A stretch of 64,000 nucleotides of DNA from NCBI RefSeq assembly GCF_029407905.1, contig NC_073645.1, forward strand, positions 50,977,001 through 51,041,000, given 5' to 3'. Below the pieces are notes generated by a model, which did not search any database, was not told where the DNA came from, and saw nothing but the letters and a program-made list of their open reading frames with translations. Both the position numbers and the translations under genes were made by a program. Positions 1-9,939 of this stretch are shown piece after piece. Origin of the DNA: Bubalus kerabau. Lineage: Eukaryota > Chordata > Mammalia > Artiodactyla > Bovidae. Every line of letters begins with the position of its first letter. Position 1 is the stretch's first letter.

Positions 1-94
1 GTGCCAAGAGATGTCAGCAATCTTTATACTGTAAAGTCCCTTTTAGATCCATGCAGCTGTATCGTATTAATCAGTGCTAACCAAATGCCACTTT

Positions 95-512
95 CAGTCA
101 GCTCAGTTCAGTTCAGTTGCTCAGTTGTGTCCGACTCTGCGACCCCATGGACTGCAGCACGCCAGGCCTTCCTGCCCATCACCAACTCCCGGAGCTTACT
201 CAAACTCATGCCCATTGAGTCGGTGATGCCATCCAACCATCTCATCCTCTGTCGTCCCCTTCTCCTCCTGCCCTCAATCTTTCCCAGCATCAGGGTCTTT
301 TCCAATGAGTTAGTTCTTCAAATCAGGTGGCCAAAGTATTGGAGTTTCAGCTTCAACATCAGTCCTTCCAATGAATATTCAGGACTGATTTCTTTTAGGA
401 TGGACTGGTTTGATCTTCTTGCTGTCCAAGGGACTCTCAAGAGTCTTCTCCAGCAATACCATGCAAAAGCATCAGTTCTTCAGCGCTCAGCTTTCTTTAT
501 AGTCGAATTCAC
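95..512 (-). mobile_element. BovB (RTE) LINE, 5'-truncated 3' end
   Basis: On the minus strand this reads as the last part of the BovB reverse-transcriptase frame, with recognisable stretches such as [21 protein letters not shown] and AWRAAVHG, then the short GAACT-type tail (about 95-115). Only the C-terminal ~130 codons are present, so the copy is dead. An 8-bp near-match at 84-91 and 515-522 (one mismatch) could be a target-site duplication but is weak. The open frame on the plus strand here is antisense to the LINE. Confidence 0.9.
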
Positions 513-729
513 ATAATGGCACATTATCATGAGATTTGCTTTCTAAACAGTAAACATAAAAATATTTTAGATTCTTCCTGACAGATTTTCTAAGTATCTC
601 TTGATTTGCCCGTCAAAAACCTGCTTTAAACATGATCACAGCACTGCAGAAGACGTGGGAGTCCTTACAGAGGTAAGAAAATTAAATTGCAGAAGAAAAG
701 TGGTGGCCTTTCATCACAGGGGTTTACTA

Positions 730-1003
730 CAGGTGGCGCCCCACTCCAGTCCTCTTGCCTGGCAAGTCCCATGGACGGAGGAGCCTGGTGGGCTGCAGTC
801 CATGGGGTCGCGAAGAGTCGGACATGACAGAGCGACTTCACTTTCACTTTTCACTTCTATGCATTGGAGAAGGAAATGGCAACCCACTCAAGGATTCTTG
901 CCTGGAGAATCCCAGGGACGGGGGAGCCTGGTGGGCTGCCGTCTATGGGGTTGCAGAGAGTCGGACACGACTGAAGCGACTTAGCAGCAGCAGCAGCAGC
1001 AGT
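730..1003 (+). mobile_element. Bov-A2 SINE with (CAG)n tail
   Basis: Two related BovA monomers lie head to tail, each ending in a GTCGGACA(C/T)GAC motif (about 817 and 961), joined by the usual CACTTTCACTTTTCACTT linker, and the element ends in CAG repeats at about 984-1003. Strand is given in the BovB-like direction. Bov-A2 has no coding capacity and depends on BovB machinery. Confidence 0.93.
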
Positions 1004-1828
1004 CGATGCTCCATTTCTGCTAAATCATGTTCTTTCCCTACCCAGTACAGCCTCTAGCACTGGGAGCTCCACAGGAGACAGGCTGACACGCTGACCCGGG
1101 AAGGTCTCCCTCTGGGTGAAGTGAGAAGGCTGGGCTACGGCGTGTGCACAGTGCGCTCCTTGTCACACACGCATGGAAATGCACACATGCACATACATGC
1201 ACACAAGCACAAATGCACATACACGCACACAAGCACATATGCACATACACGAACGTGAGAGGAAGCACATGCGTGCAGGCACACACCTGCGCCCACACCA
1301 CATTTCTAGGTGTGTGTGTTTCTGCAAGTGAGGGCAAAGCAGGATGCCCAGCAGGGCACCCAGGACTGGCTTCAGGGAATGACTGGGCAGGGACAGGAGG
1401 CCCACAGAGCTCAAGGGGGAATCGACTTGATTGGTGGAAGTTTTTAAGTTCGTAAGACTTTTCTAAAAAAACTGCTCATATAGATGCTCATGTGTCTTTT
1501 CGGATCCCTGTTGCTGAGAACAATGAGAAGGGGACCCAGCTGGACCTGCAGGAGTGGAAGGGTCGCTCGGCCCTCAGATCTTTCCCAGAAGGGGCTGCTT
1601 TCAGGTCATCTCAGAGCCCCCTGCTGAGTTGACTGACCGCAGGGCCCTCTGCTCTCAGAGGTTCCAGCTCTGCCCTGGGAGGTGGACGTCTCAGCAGGGC
1701 TGTGGGTCCCTCTGCCCAGGCCTTGGCTCCCTAGGCGGTGGCACCTGGGCCCTGAGAAACTGCCAGGCTGACTGTGCCCGGGCGTGGGGGCACTGTGGTC
1801 CACCCCTGCAGGTGGGTGGGTTGGGTGA
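1004..1828. other. unique sequence with a CA-rich tandem patch
   Basis: Outside the CA-rich patch (1155-1260) I recognise no repeat and no supported exon. Open frames in the patch encode only His/Thr/Cys-rich shadows of CACA/TGTG DNA. Confidence 0.5.
1155..1260. repeat. CA-rich degenerate tandem repeat, 26-bp period
   Basis: Purine/pyrimidine-alternating DNA. Units at 1199-1224 and 1225-1250 are 26-bp neighbours differing at one base, both made of GCACACAAGCAC and ATGCACATACAC halves. A shorter related copy precedes them. Confidence 0.8.
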
Positions 1829-1935
1829 AAGTCATTCAGTCAGGTCCAATTCTCTGCAATCCCATGGACTACACAGTCCCTGGAATTCTCCTGGCCAAAA
1901 CACTGGAGTGGGTAGCCATTCCCTTCTCCAGGACC
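1829..1935 (-). mobile_element. BovA monomer fragment (old)
   Basis: A diverged single monomer: CATTCAGTCAGGTCCAATTC, then CCATGGACTACACAGTCCCTGG, then ACACTGGAGTGGGTAGCCATTCCC. It lacks a second monomer and a tRNA head, so it may come from Bov-A2, Bov-tA or BovB itself. Confidence 0.7.
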
Positions 1936-2339
1936 CCTGTGGGCTGTGCTTTGATTGGACATGTATGTTGGAGAGTCACCCATTTCATATGTGTTCAGGG
2001 AAGCTCCCCTCAAGGTGTGACATGGACACATGTGGTGTCATACGGTTACCTTGTGAGGGGTGGAAGTTTCCTGTTGAATTCACAGAAGGATTCCTTAGCT
2101 GGATGGAAGAGACTTCTAAAAGCCAGGCTCCCATGGATCTTTAAAACACCCAACATCTTCATTACACAGGTTTCTATTCCCTTGGCTCCTGTCCTTCTAA
2201 ACTTTACGTTCGATTGAAGGAAAGAAATTAGAAAGGCCACATTGTCCCCTAGATCATTTAAGAATTACTGTGAGCTTGAAAGCCGACTTGGAAATCAATG
2301 CCATTAGAAAAAGATGTGCAGAAATATAATTAAGGGTTC
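1936..2339. other. unique sequence, nothing recognised
   Basis: Moderately AT-rich sequence between a BovA fragment and an old L1 end. No motif, exon or repeat could be supported. Confidence 0.4.
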
Positions 2340-3201
2340 ATACCTCTATATAATAAGAAGCTCATATAAATGGGTAAGAAACACATAAATGTCCCAACAG
2401 ATTAATAGGAAAAGGGCAGAAACAAGCAATTCCAAGAGAAGAGAATACAAATTTTAATTTGAAGAAGGAGATTTAACTACATGGTAAAAGAAAAAAATGA
2501 ATATTAAACATGACACGATTCTTCTCCCATCCAACTGACAGAATTTTTCCTCATAGTAGCCAATGCAGAGATGGAACATGAGTGAAATGGGAAATGTTAC
2601 ATATTATTGGACACAGTGCTTCCGTAAAACAATTTGGCGAGAAGTAATGTGAACCTTAAAATACTCGTATCCTTGGACCTCATAACTTTGTTCTGGGAAT
2701 GTAACCTAAGAAAACCATCTGAAAAGCTTTATAAAGATGTTCACAGAAGTGTTATTTATAATAATGAAAACATGCAAGTGTTTATAATAATGAAACAATG
2801 AAAAATTTAAATCACATTTAAAATAATAAATGTCACAAAAATAGATGACCAAATGGGAACCAAATTACTGTCCTTACATTTGATGGGATATTATTTAACC
2901 ATTAAAAACTGTATTTACAAAGCCAATATTGACGTATTTAGACCTCCCATCTAAGGAAAAATAAAACAAATTGAAGTTTTATCTTCTGATTGATTACTAC
3001 TAAAACACAAAGCTACAGGGAAAAATAAGTCTCTAAGAAAATGTACTGATAGAGTAATCACATTTAGGAACAATGGATGATTTCAGTGTCTTTTTTTTCT
3101 CAGGTTTCACAATATTCTTCATGACCAAGTATTACATTTAAAGTCAACATAAAAACATCTTTGAATTGTTGTTTCTCCACTAAAAAAAAAAAAAAAAAAA
3201 A
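2340..3201 (+). mobile_element. ancient L1 3' end with A20 tail
   Basis: Order and wording match mammalian L1M-type 3' ends: a region like the ORF2 end (about 2390-2520), AAACAATTTGGCGAG (about 2628), the TTCTGGGAATGTAACC region, ACAGAAGTGTTATTTATAAT (about 2742), GGGATATTATTTAACCATTA (about 2884), then a run of 20 A at 3182-3201. It is diverged, with no usable frame. Subfamily is not assigned. Confidence 0.72.
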
Positions 3202-3251
3202 CAACTGGAGAGAGAGCACCACAGGGCCTGACAGATTAGCCCCTCGCTTTT

Positions 3252-3608
3252 CGTTGTTGTTCAGTCGCTCAGTTGTGTCTGACTCCGCATCCCCATGGAC
3301 TGCAGCACACCAGGCTTCCCTGTCCATCCACATCTCCCGCAGTTTGCTCAAATCATGTCCACTGAGTCAGTGATGCCATCCAACCATCTCATCCTCCGTC
3401 TCCTTCTTCTCCTTTTGCCTTCATTCTTTCCCAGCATCAGGGTCTTTTCCAGTGAGTCCACTCTTCGCATCAGATGGCCTAAATATGAGAACTTCAGCTG
3501 CAGCATCAGTCCTTCCAATGAATATTCAGAGTTGATTTCCTTTTAGATTGACCGGTTTGATCTCCTTGCAGTCCACGGGACTCTCAAGAGTCTTCTCCAG
3601 CACTTCAC
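3252..3608 (-). mobile_element. BovB LINE 3' end fragment
   Basis: Minus-strand translation again gives the BovB C-terminus ([12 protein letters not shown] near the 3' end). It runs from GTTGTTCAGTCGC to TCTTCTCCAGCACTT and sits 50 bp past the A20 tail of the L1. It is truncated and diverged. Confidence 0.9.
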
Positions 3609-4235
3609 TGGTCGGGAAATGGAGGCCAGGGGGTCTGCAGGCTCCTTACAGCGCTCGTTGGAAGCAAACACCTCTGTAGAGTCTGTCATCAATATTTGTT
3701 CACTGCATCAACTCCTATTAGTTAATTAATTCTAGAGAGCTATTATTTTCTAACTAGGAGCATGTCCTGGGGAAAATCACCACTTCTCTCTTCCACCCAG
3801 CAAACATGCTTTGAGGGTCTGGCTGGAAAAATAGACAAGGAAAGATTCTGGTGCCATATGATAAATGTGATGGCCCCACATGGAGTAGTCCCTGAGAATA
3901 ATGTTCAAAAAACAAAGCAACTTACTGTTAAAAAGTAAGCACTGGCCACCTAACAAGTGTTAATAGATTCATTTGGTGAAATAACTTCTTCTGCCGTCCT
4001 CTATGAAATCTTATTGGCAGATCCACCTGCAAAATTAGCACACCTTCAGAATGGCCCCAAATAAAGCTCTTTTGACCTAGGCAGGGATCAATCAGCATCG
4101 TAGTCAAGGCCTTGGGGGTCACATGAGCTGAGAACGCCTCCATTGTTGGACCACACCGGCCACACCTGTGGGAGCTGACACCTTTACTCTGGAGCGCTTT
4201 TGTCTTTTTCCGTGCCGTCCTCTGGGAGATTGCAT
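3609..4235. other. unique sequence
   Basis: No recognised repeat family. The 130-residue open frame on the minus strand at 3928-4320 has no family features and runs into the MIR, so I do not call it a gene. Confidence 0.4.
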
Positions 4236-4365
4236 GGAGCCAAAGGTAAGATTCCGAAACAGGAAGTCTGAAGCCCAGGGCCTCTGTCCTTCCACCGACT
4301 GCGCGGCTGATCCTGGACAAGCATCTCGGTCATCCTCTGCCTCAGCTTACACATCTGTAACAAGA
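4236..4365 (+). mobile_element. MIR SINE fragment
   Basis: Contains the MIR core order: a degenerate CCACTTACTAGCTGTGTGACC-like stretch (about 4296-4312), GGACAAGCATC, then CTCTGCCTCAGCTTACACATCTGTAA (about 4336-4361). Strongly diverged. Confidence 0.65.
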
Positions 4366-5414
4366 CCGCAGAGCCCTGGGCACGCACTCTTTAATTCTTC
4401 GCTCCTGTGGCTTTTTCTTAAAGCTTAACACGATGAGAATAATTCCACTGGATCCTATCAACTCAACCTAAATCACTTGCTGGTATAAAGATAAATTGGA
4501 AATACTAATGCTTAGTGAATGCATTACTCTGTACTTCTTTTACTTAGTGAAACATTTAATTAGTATTTACTAGAAAATTACTATCAATTACTAAAAATGA
4601 CTACAAATTACTAGCAAAATGGATAAATTTTCTCTCTACCACTAAAATAAATTCAATTACTAACTTTAAGTAATTGCGGGTAATTTATTTCTTGGAGGGC
4701 AGAGAGCTACAGACAAAGTGGAGGGAGATGATTAAGATGTTCAGAGTGGCTGATTTATGAGGGAAACTTAAATAGCTAAATCTGAGTGGCTGAGCCAGGC
4801 AGGCAGAAATGCACACGGCAAGACATCCACAAATAGCTTAGCCAACATGCAGATTCTCCCTGTGGCTTAGTGAGGACGCGGGAGGACAGCCGCGGTGCAG
4901 AGGAGATCAGTCTAATCGGAGGCTTGCTTCCGAAAATCTTAGGGGCTTTCTTGATGGTGAGATCTAAGACCCTGCCACTGCCTCCCAAAGGAAGGTGTTC
5001 GCACCCAGACCTTAGGACAAAGGGGGAGAGAAGGTTTTGCAAGATGATTCCAGAGGCTTTTGAAGGGAAAGGGAAGGGTTAGATGCCATGTTTTAAATGC
5101 TTCTTCCCCCTCTTCAGCAGGAGGAAAAGTTTCTGTCCCAATGACATGTCACTGCTGCACACATGTTTGGGGGTGACGTGGGCCCTGGGGATATCAGGGT
5201 GGTCCTCTCAGGCAAGCATCTCCTGGCTGCACCAGGTACACCCCACACCACCTCTACGCCGAGGAACGGTCTGGCCCGGAGTCCCAGGACGCCTGGTCTC
5301 ACTTGGGAATGCAACGTTAAGAGCCACGCCAATGACCACGGAATGATTCCCACCTCGGGTGCAGAAAGTAAAGGACAAAGGGTGGCTCAGACTTCCCCAT
5401 TCCAGATGGAGTAC
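4366..5414. other. unique sequence; AT-rich then GC-richer
   Basis: 4430-4700 is AT-rich with phased TTACTA words (listed separately). 4780-5400 is GC-richer with overlapping short open frames in all directions and no codon pattern or domain that I recognise. Confidence 0.4.
4567..4613. repeat. TTACTA words at helical spacing
   Basis: TTACTA occurs at 4567, 4578, 4588 and 4608, with a TGACTA variant at 4598. The spacing is therefore 10-11 bp over five turns, within A/T-rich DNA. Confidence 0.8.
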
Positions 5415-5545
5415 AGCATCATGCTGCATTTGGTGTCAAACACCTCGGGTTGGGCTCAAATTCTGTTGCTATATCCCCAGAATTGTGTGACCTAAAGCTT
5501 ACCCAGCATCAGGCTCAGTCACCTCATCTTAAAGACTAAAATAGC
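5415..5545 (+). mobile_element. MIR SINE fragment
   Basis: Follows MIR order: CATTTGGTGTCAAACACCTC, GGGCTCAAATTCTG, AATTGTGTGACC, then CTCAGTCACCTCATCTTAAA. It abuts an L1 end. Confidence 0.65.
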
Positions 5546-5861
5546 TCCTTCAGATAAACAGACGACGGTGTATCCATACAAAGGAATATGATCCAGCGAT
5601 TAAAAGAACTGAGCCATCGAGCTACACAGACACGGAGGAAGCTTAAACATGTATTGCTTAGTGAAAGAAGCCAGCTGAAAAGTCTGCATACAGCATGATG
5701 CCAACTCTGACATTCTGGGAAAGGCAAAGCAGTAGAGACAGTAAAAGCCCAGGCGTTGGCAGGGGAGAGGGGCCTGAGGCCGGTGAGACTAGCCTGTGTG
5801 ACTCTGTGATGAGTGACGGGAAGTCACACATTTGGCAAAACTTAGGGTTAGATAGCATCAC

Positions 5862-5985
5862 CCACTCAACAGATGTGAAGTTGAGCAAATTCCAGGGGAC
5901 AGTGGAGGACAGAAGAGCCTGGCATGCTGCCATCCACGGGGTTGCAAAGAGTCAGACACCACTGAGCAGCTGAACTCAGCAACAA
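5862..5985 (+). mobile_element. BovB LINE 3' terminal fragment
   Basis: ATCACCCACTCAACAGATGTG through CATCCACGGGGTTGCAAAGA and GTCAGACACCACTGAGCAGC corresponds to the last ~120 bp of BovB. It lies inside the older L1. Confidence 0.8.
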
Positions 5986-6025
5986 GTAGAATGCACAGAA
6001 CAGGAGGAAACCCTCAGCTAGACTG

Positions 6026-6241
6026 TGTGTGCCGGCTAAGCCGCTTCAGTCGTGTCCGACTCTGTGCGACCCCATGGACTGTAGCCTGCCAGACTCCTCT
6101 GTCCCTGGGATTCTCCAGGCAAGAATACTGGAGTGGGTTGCCATGCCTTCCTCCAGGGGACTTTCCCAACCCAGAGCCTGAACCCAAGTTTCCTGCATTG
6201 CTGGTGAGTTCTTTATCATGATCACCACCTGGGAAGCCCAA
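6026..6241 (-). mobile_element. Bov-tA SINE
   Basis: Reverse-oriented BovA part (TTCAGTCGTGTCCGACTCTG near 6045) followed by the tRNA-derived head, ending in CACCTGGGAAGCCC at about 6238. Inserted in the L1 3' UTR close to the BovB fragment. Confidence 0.9.
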
Positions 6242-6527
6242 GCTAAAGTATGGATGATAGGTAATAATAATAATAATGTATCAATATTGGGTCCTCAACT
6301 CTAAGGAATGAACTTCCCAAGGTCAAGCTGGTTAATAAGAGGGGAAGCTGAGGGGTGAGGGAGAGAGAGGGAACCAGGGATACCTCTCTGCATTTTCCAC
6401 CCAGACCTCTGTCAACCTGAAACTGCCTAAAAATAAAATCTCAGAAAGGAACAGCTACTCGGCATGATTGCAGTGTGGATGGGCTGAGGCAGAGCCCTGG
6501 GCCTGGGGGGTCAGTGGTGCTGGCGGA

Positions 6528-6564
6528 GGGTCGGGGGGTGGGGGGGGGGGGTTGGTGGGATGGG
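6528..6564 (+). other. G-run with quadruplex potential
   Basis: Successive G tracts: GGG, G6, G12 (6540-6551), GGG and GGG, with loops of 1-5 bases. This satisfies the common four-tract quadruplex rule on the plus strand. It lies just upstream of the CpG-rich block. Confidence 0.75.
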
Positions 6565-6600
6565 CGTGGCCCTGGACCCACGCCTGGGAATGTCAAGTGC

Positions 6601-7080
6601 AGGCAGCACATGTGGAGCACCGAGCCCGAGCGGCCAGAGGTGAGCTGGGGGCCTGGGGCTCGTGACCGCGTCACCAGGACCCAGCAGCCCCTGGAAACAG
6701 GTCCAGCTCCTCCCCAGTCTGGACGTCTCCTCCCTCGGCGCTCGGGCCCGTTTTTCTCCGGCAGTGCTCACGCTGGGACACTTGTGTCCGTGCACGCCCT
6801 TCTAACGCGTCCCGCTCTTGCTCACACGGCTCCGGCGTTCAATCATCGTGTCAGCACCTCCCGGAGGAGGACCGGCAGCCGGGACCCCACGAGCGCTCCA
6901 GGGTCTTCGAAGCATTAAAACCACACCTAGAAAGAGTCTCGTCCCTTCCACAGTGTTGGTGGCGCGTAAGGCACAGTAATTTATTCCTGTGAGCCACATT
7001 TCCCGTCCCGAGCGGGGCGTCCAGGACAGGAGAGCGGGGCCCTAGCGGTGTCCACCGTGCGATGCTGTCTGCCTGGATCA
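6601..7080. promoter_or_regulatory. CpG-island-like block
   Basis: By hand count there are 39 CpG dinucleotides in these 480 bases, far denser than most flanking DNA, and the stretch is GC-rich. No repeat family is recognised in it. CpG-dense unique DNA often marks a promoter, a first exon or an orphan CpG island. No TATA box, start codon context or splice structure convinces me, so the role is inferred only. Confidence 0.55.
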
Positions 7081-7636
7081 CGGGCACTGGCACCCAGGCC
7101 ATAAAGGGACACGATGGGGAGTGCAGGGGGGCGTGGAAGGCTGGACGGGGGACATCATTTAACAACATGGAACAGGGCTCCTGTTAATCTTAGACTCATG
7201 CCCACGACGGAGACAGGGAGAGCAAGAAAGGAGCCACCTCCCGGCTATGAGAGACCCGTACAGACACTGCACCCACCCATGCCTCAGTGCCTGGGCTGAG
7301 TCAGGTCCCAAAAGTGAGAGGAACTCTGGGAAGTCCAGTGAAGACAGGGCAAGGTTTTGTTCTGTGTCATGTGATATCAAGGTAACATCGATGCCTCTGA
7401 AAAAATGCTACCACCGTCGGGAAGAAGCAACCCAGACTAGTTCTGTATAACTTGCAAAGGCATCTAAACTGGCTTAGAGCACAGCCTTACAACAGGCTGA
7501 CTCATCCCCTCTGCCGATGGTTTAGTTTTGACTTAATGCTGCAATTACACTCTGCAAACGAGAAGCAAAGGCACCATGCAGTCAATCTTTGCTTCTTAAG
7601 CTAACAGCATTGGTCATACAGAATTTAATACAAGTT
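7081..7636. other. unique sequence
   Basis: No repeat or exon recognised between the CpG-rich block and the BovB insertion. It becomes AT-richer towards the right end. Confidence 0.4.
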
Positions 7637-7646
7637 AATAAAGGAG

Positions 7647-7855
7647 CTGATTCATTTGAAAAGACCCTGATGCTGGGAAAGATTGAGGGCAGGAGAAGGG
7701 GACGACAGAGGATGAGATGGCTGGATGGCATCACCGCCTCGATGGACATGGGTTTGGGTGACCTCCAGGAGTTGGTAATGGACAGGGAGGCCTGGCGTGC
7801 TGCAGTCCATGGAGTCCCAAAGAGTCGGACACGATTGAGCGACTGAACTGAACTG
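7647..7855 (+). mobile_element. young 5'-truncated BovB insertion with target-site duplication
   Basis: The plus strand encodes the BovB C-terminus ([37 protein letters not shown]) and ends in GAACTGAACTGA. It is bounded by a perfect 10-bp repeat AATAAAGGAG at 7637-7646 and 7856-7865. The copy is only ~209 bp, the usual severe 5' truncation, and has no retrotransposition capacity. Confidence 0.93.
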
Positions 7856-7865
7856 AATAAAGGAG

Positions 7866-8451
7866 AGGAGGAAGAGGGGAGTACATCGTAGGCTAGACAG
7901 CGATGGACTTCGTCACGGGGACAAAGGGGAGCCCCTGGGGACAGGACTCCACATGGCTCCTTTGGGCCACGTATGCAGGTACGGCCCCTCAGCCTGTGGA
8001 CCCCGGCCCCATCCCGGGCACCAGGCAGGGCAGGTGGCATAGCCAGGGCTGGGACAGGCCTGCCTCTACCCCAGAGCCGGGGGTCCTGGTTTTGCATGTG
8101 GGCTGACTCAGCCACCAGTTCCAGCAGGTGGCAGACCCAGCAGGTGGGGTCCCCACTCCTTGAGCAAGCAGAGCAAGGAATGGGCAGTACCCAGCTGCTG
8201 CTGCCCCAGGGGAGGCGCCCCATGGATGGACCGAGCCCCCTGGAGCCCCCTGAGGCTGCTCCCTCACTGCCATGCGGACCACTGACCCTCTCTTGGGGCC
8301 AGTCCCTCTTCCTTCTCCAGTTCCACACACAGTAAAGGACTTGACTCTGCTCACTTTTCCCTGTGCTGGGAAGCCAGAGAAAATCCAGGACACCAGTTAA
8401 ATCTGAACCCTAAATAAGATGGAAATGTTTTTAAACAGTATGTCCTGGTTT
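7866..8451. other. unique GC-rich sequence between inverted BovB copies
   Basis: No repeats recognised. It contains CTCF-like motifs (listed separately). The 248-residue minus-strand frame crossing this region includes antisense BovB and is not supported as a gene. Confidence 0.45.
8121..8150 (+). promoter_or_regulatory. tandem CTCF-like motifs
   Basis: 8121-8134 (CCAGCAGGTGGCAG) matches all 14 positions of the core CTCF consensus CCASYAGRKGGCRS. 8137-8150 (CCAGCAGGTGGGGT) matches 12 of 14 in the same orientation, 16 bp downstream. Sequence match alone does not show binding. Confidence 0.5.
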
Positions 8452-8848
8452 AGTTCAGCTCAGTTCAGTCACTCAGTCATGCCTGACTCTTTGCTACACC
8501 ACGGACTGCAGCATGCCAGGCCTCCCTGTCCATCACCAACTCCCGGAGTTGACTCAAACTCATGCCCATTGAGTCGGTGATGCCATCCAACCATCTCATC
8601 CTCTTTCATCCCCTTCTCCACCTGCCTTCAATCTTTCCCAGCATCAGGGTCTTTTCCAGAGTTGGCTCTTCACATCAAGTGGCCAAAGTATTGGAATTTC
8701 AGCTCTCAGCATCAGTCCTTCCAATGAATACTCAGAACTGATTTCCTTTAGGATGGACTGGTTGGACCTCCTTGCAGTCCAAGGGACTCTCAAGAGTCTT
8801 CTCCATCACCACAGTTCAAAAGCATCAATTCTTCGGTGCTCAGCTGGT
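8452..8848 (-). mobile_element. BovB LINE 3' end fragment
   Basis: Reads AGTTCAGCTCAGTTCAGTCA to ATTCTTCGGTGCTCAGCT, the reverse complement of the last ~395 bp of BovB. It is in the opposite orientation to the copy at 7647-7855. Confidence 0.92.
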
Positions 8849-9229
8849 AGTTTATTTACAATTTACTTTAAGTATCTGAGACATCGTTATACTAAAAAAG
8901 AAAAAAAAAAATCCATTTACTTGAAACTCCAGTGAACTGAGTCCTGTATTTTATTTGCTAAAGCTGACAAGACTCTCCTAGTCCCCCTTCCTGGAGCAGA
9001 ATTCCGTTTCTGGATTCCACACAGTCCTCTCACAGGAGTGGTCTTGAAACAGACCTTCTTGGATCTTCTCATTCATGAGATTGAACCTCTTAGACATTGA
9101 CCTTGATCACCACTGAATTTGCTACAACTATTCTTCAAACCTGCTGAGCCCCAAATGCAAAGGGGCCATCAACACATCCTTGATTAAAGTGCCCAGCCCC
9201 TACCCCTCACCACCTACCCCACCCCCGAC
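8849..9229. other. unique sequence with short A-rich tract
   Basis: An A-rich run lies near 8896-8911; the rest shows no recognised element. Confidence 0.35.
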
Positions 9230-9480
9230 ATGGACCTACTGTGTGCCGTGAACTCTGGAGCATGCTGAGGATGGACAAGGACAAGGTGTACAACATCATG
9301 GCCCTCAGGGAACTCCGGACACAAGTGGACACAATTTCAGCACAAGCCCATGAGTCCTCCCTCCAAACTCTTGGCAGTTGTGTTATAGAATCAAATTGTT
9401 TTATTTTAGAAAGAGAGTATTGTGCATATATCATTACACATAGTACATATGATAAACACCTGCAATGTATGACATAAGTA
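9230..9480 (+). mobile_element. ancient interspersed repeat, family not assigned
   Basis: CCTACTGTGTGCCGTGAACTC, GGACAAGGACAAGG and GGCCCTCAGGGAACTC follow the order of a common old mammalian repeat (accumulation of 'tgtgcc...gacaagg...ccctc..ggagctt' words). Similar pieces occur at 39150-39295 and 51765-51935. The family name is uncertain. Confidence 0.35.
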
Positions 9481-9939
9481 CCTTCTGTTAGCCCAGGGGA
9501 CTCTAGGACAGTATCAAACACAGAAGCAAGCCCAGGAGAGGCAGTGTGTCTAGGACACCCAAAGAGAGAAGGCATACAGCCCACACCCACTCCACTTCAC
9601 CAGAAAATTGTGAATGAAGAAATAAAATGTCTCAGCAAAAGTTCTTTTGTCATGTTAACCACTCTTTGCATTCTCTGAGGCTCTCCAGAACCTCATGGTG
9701 GTTGGGATGGGTCAGGACATTCCCTCCTTGTCTCCGGCCCCAGGTGAGAGGGGCAAACTGCATTATGGATCCAAAATCAGACACTGCTTATGAGGATGGG
9801 ATAAGAGCTATCAGGATTGTAAAAATATTGCCACTAGTCTCATATAGCTATTTTAATTTTTTAAGTTTTTTTTTTTTTTTTTACTGGACCATTTTGTAAA
9901 GCCTTTCTTGAATTTGTTATAATACTGATTCTGTTTTAT
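9481..9939. other. unique sequence ending in T-rich DNA
   Basis: 9859-9882 is nearly pure T. Nothing else recognised. Confidence 0.35.

Larger units (their letters stand above)
5546..6447 (+). mobile_element. ancient L1 3' UTR, split by two younger insertions
   Basis: First part 5546-5861 has GGTGTATCCATACAAAGGAATATG and AGTGAAAGAAGCCAG, as in L1 3' ends. The last part resumes at about 6242 with TAATAATGTATCAATATTGG and ends with CAACCTGAAACTGCCTAAAA and AATAAAATCT (about 6414-6442), the usual L1M terminus. The interior is occupied by a BovB piece and a Bov-tA. Confidence 0.72.

Noticed and set aside
1..516. 171-residue plus-strand open frame
   Set aside because: It is the antisense of a BovB 3' end; the residues are a known translation artefact of this repeat.
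84..522. Target-site duplication around the first BovB
   Set aside because: Only 8 bp with one mismatch and an uncertain left boundary; not strong enough to claim.
1038..1414. Cys/His/Thr-rich open frames around 1.1-1.4 kb
   Set aside because: They are translations of CA/TG-rich simple sequence.
7582..8328. 248-residue minus-strand open frame
   Set aside because: Its C-terminal third is antisense BovB, and the rest is GC-rich DNA open in several frames; no domain.
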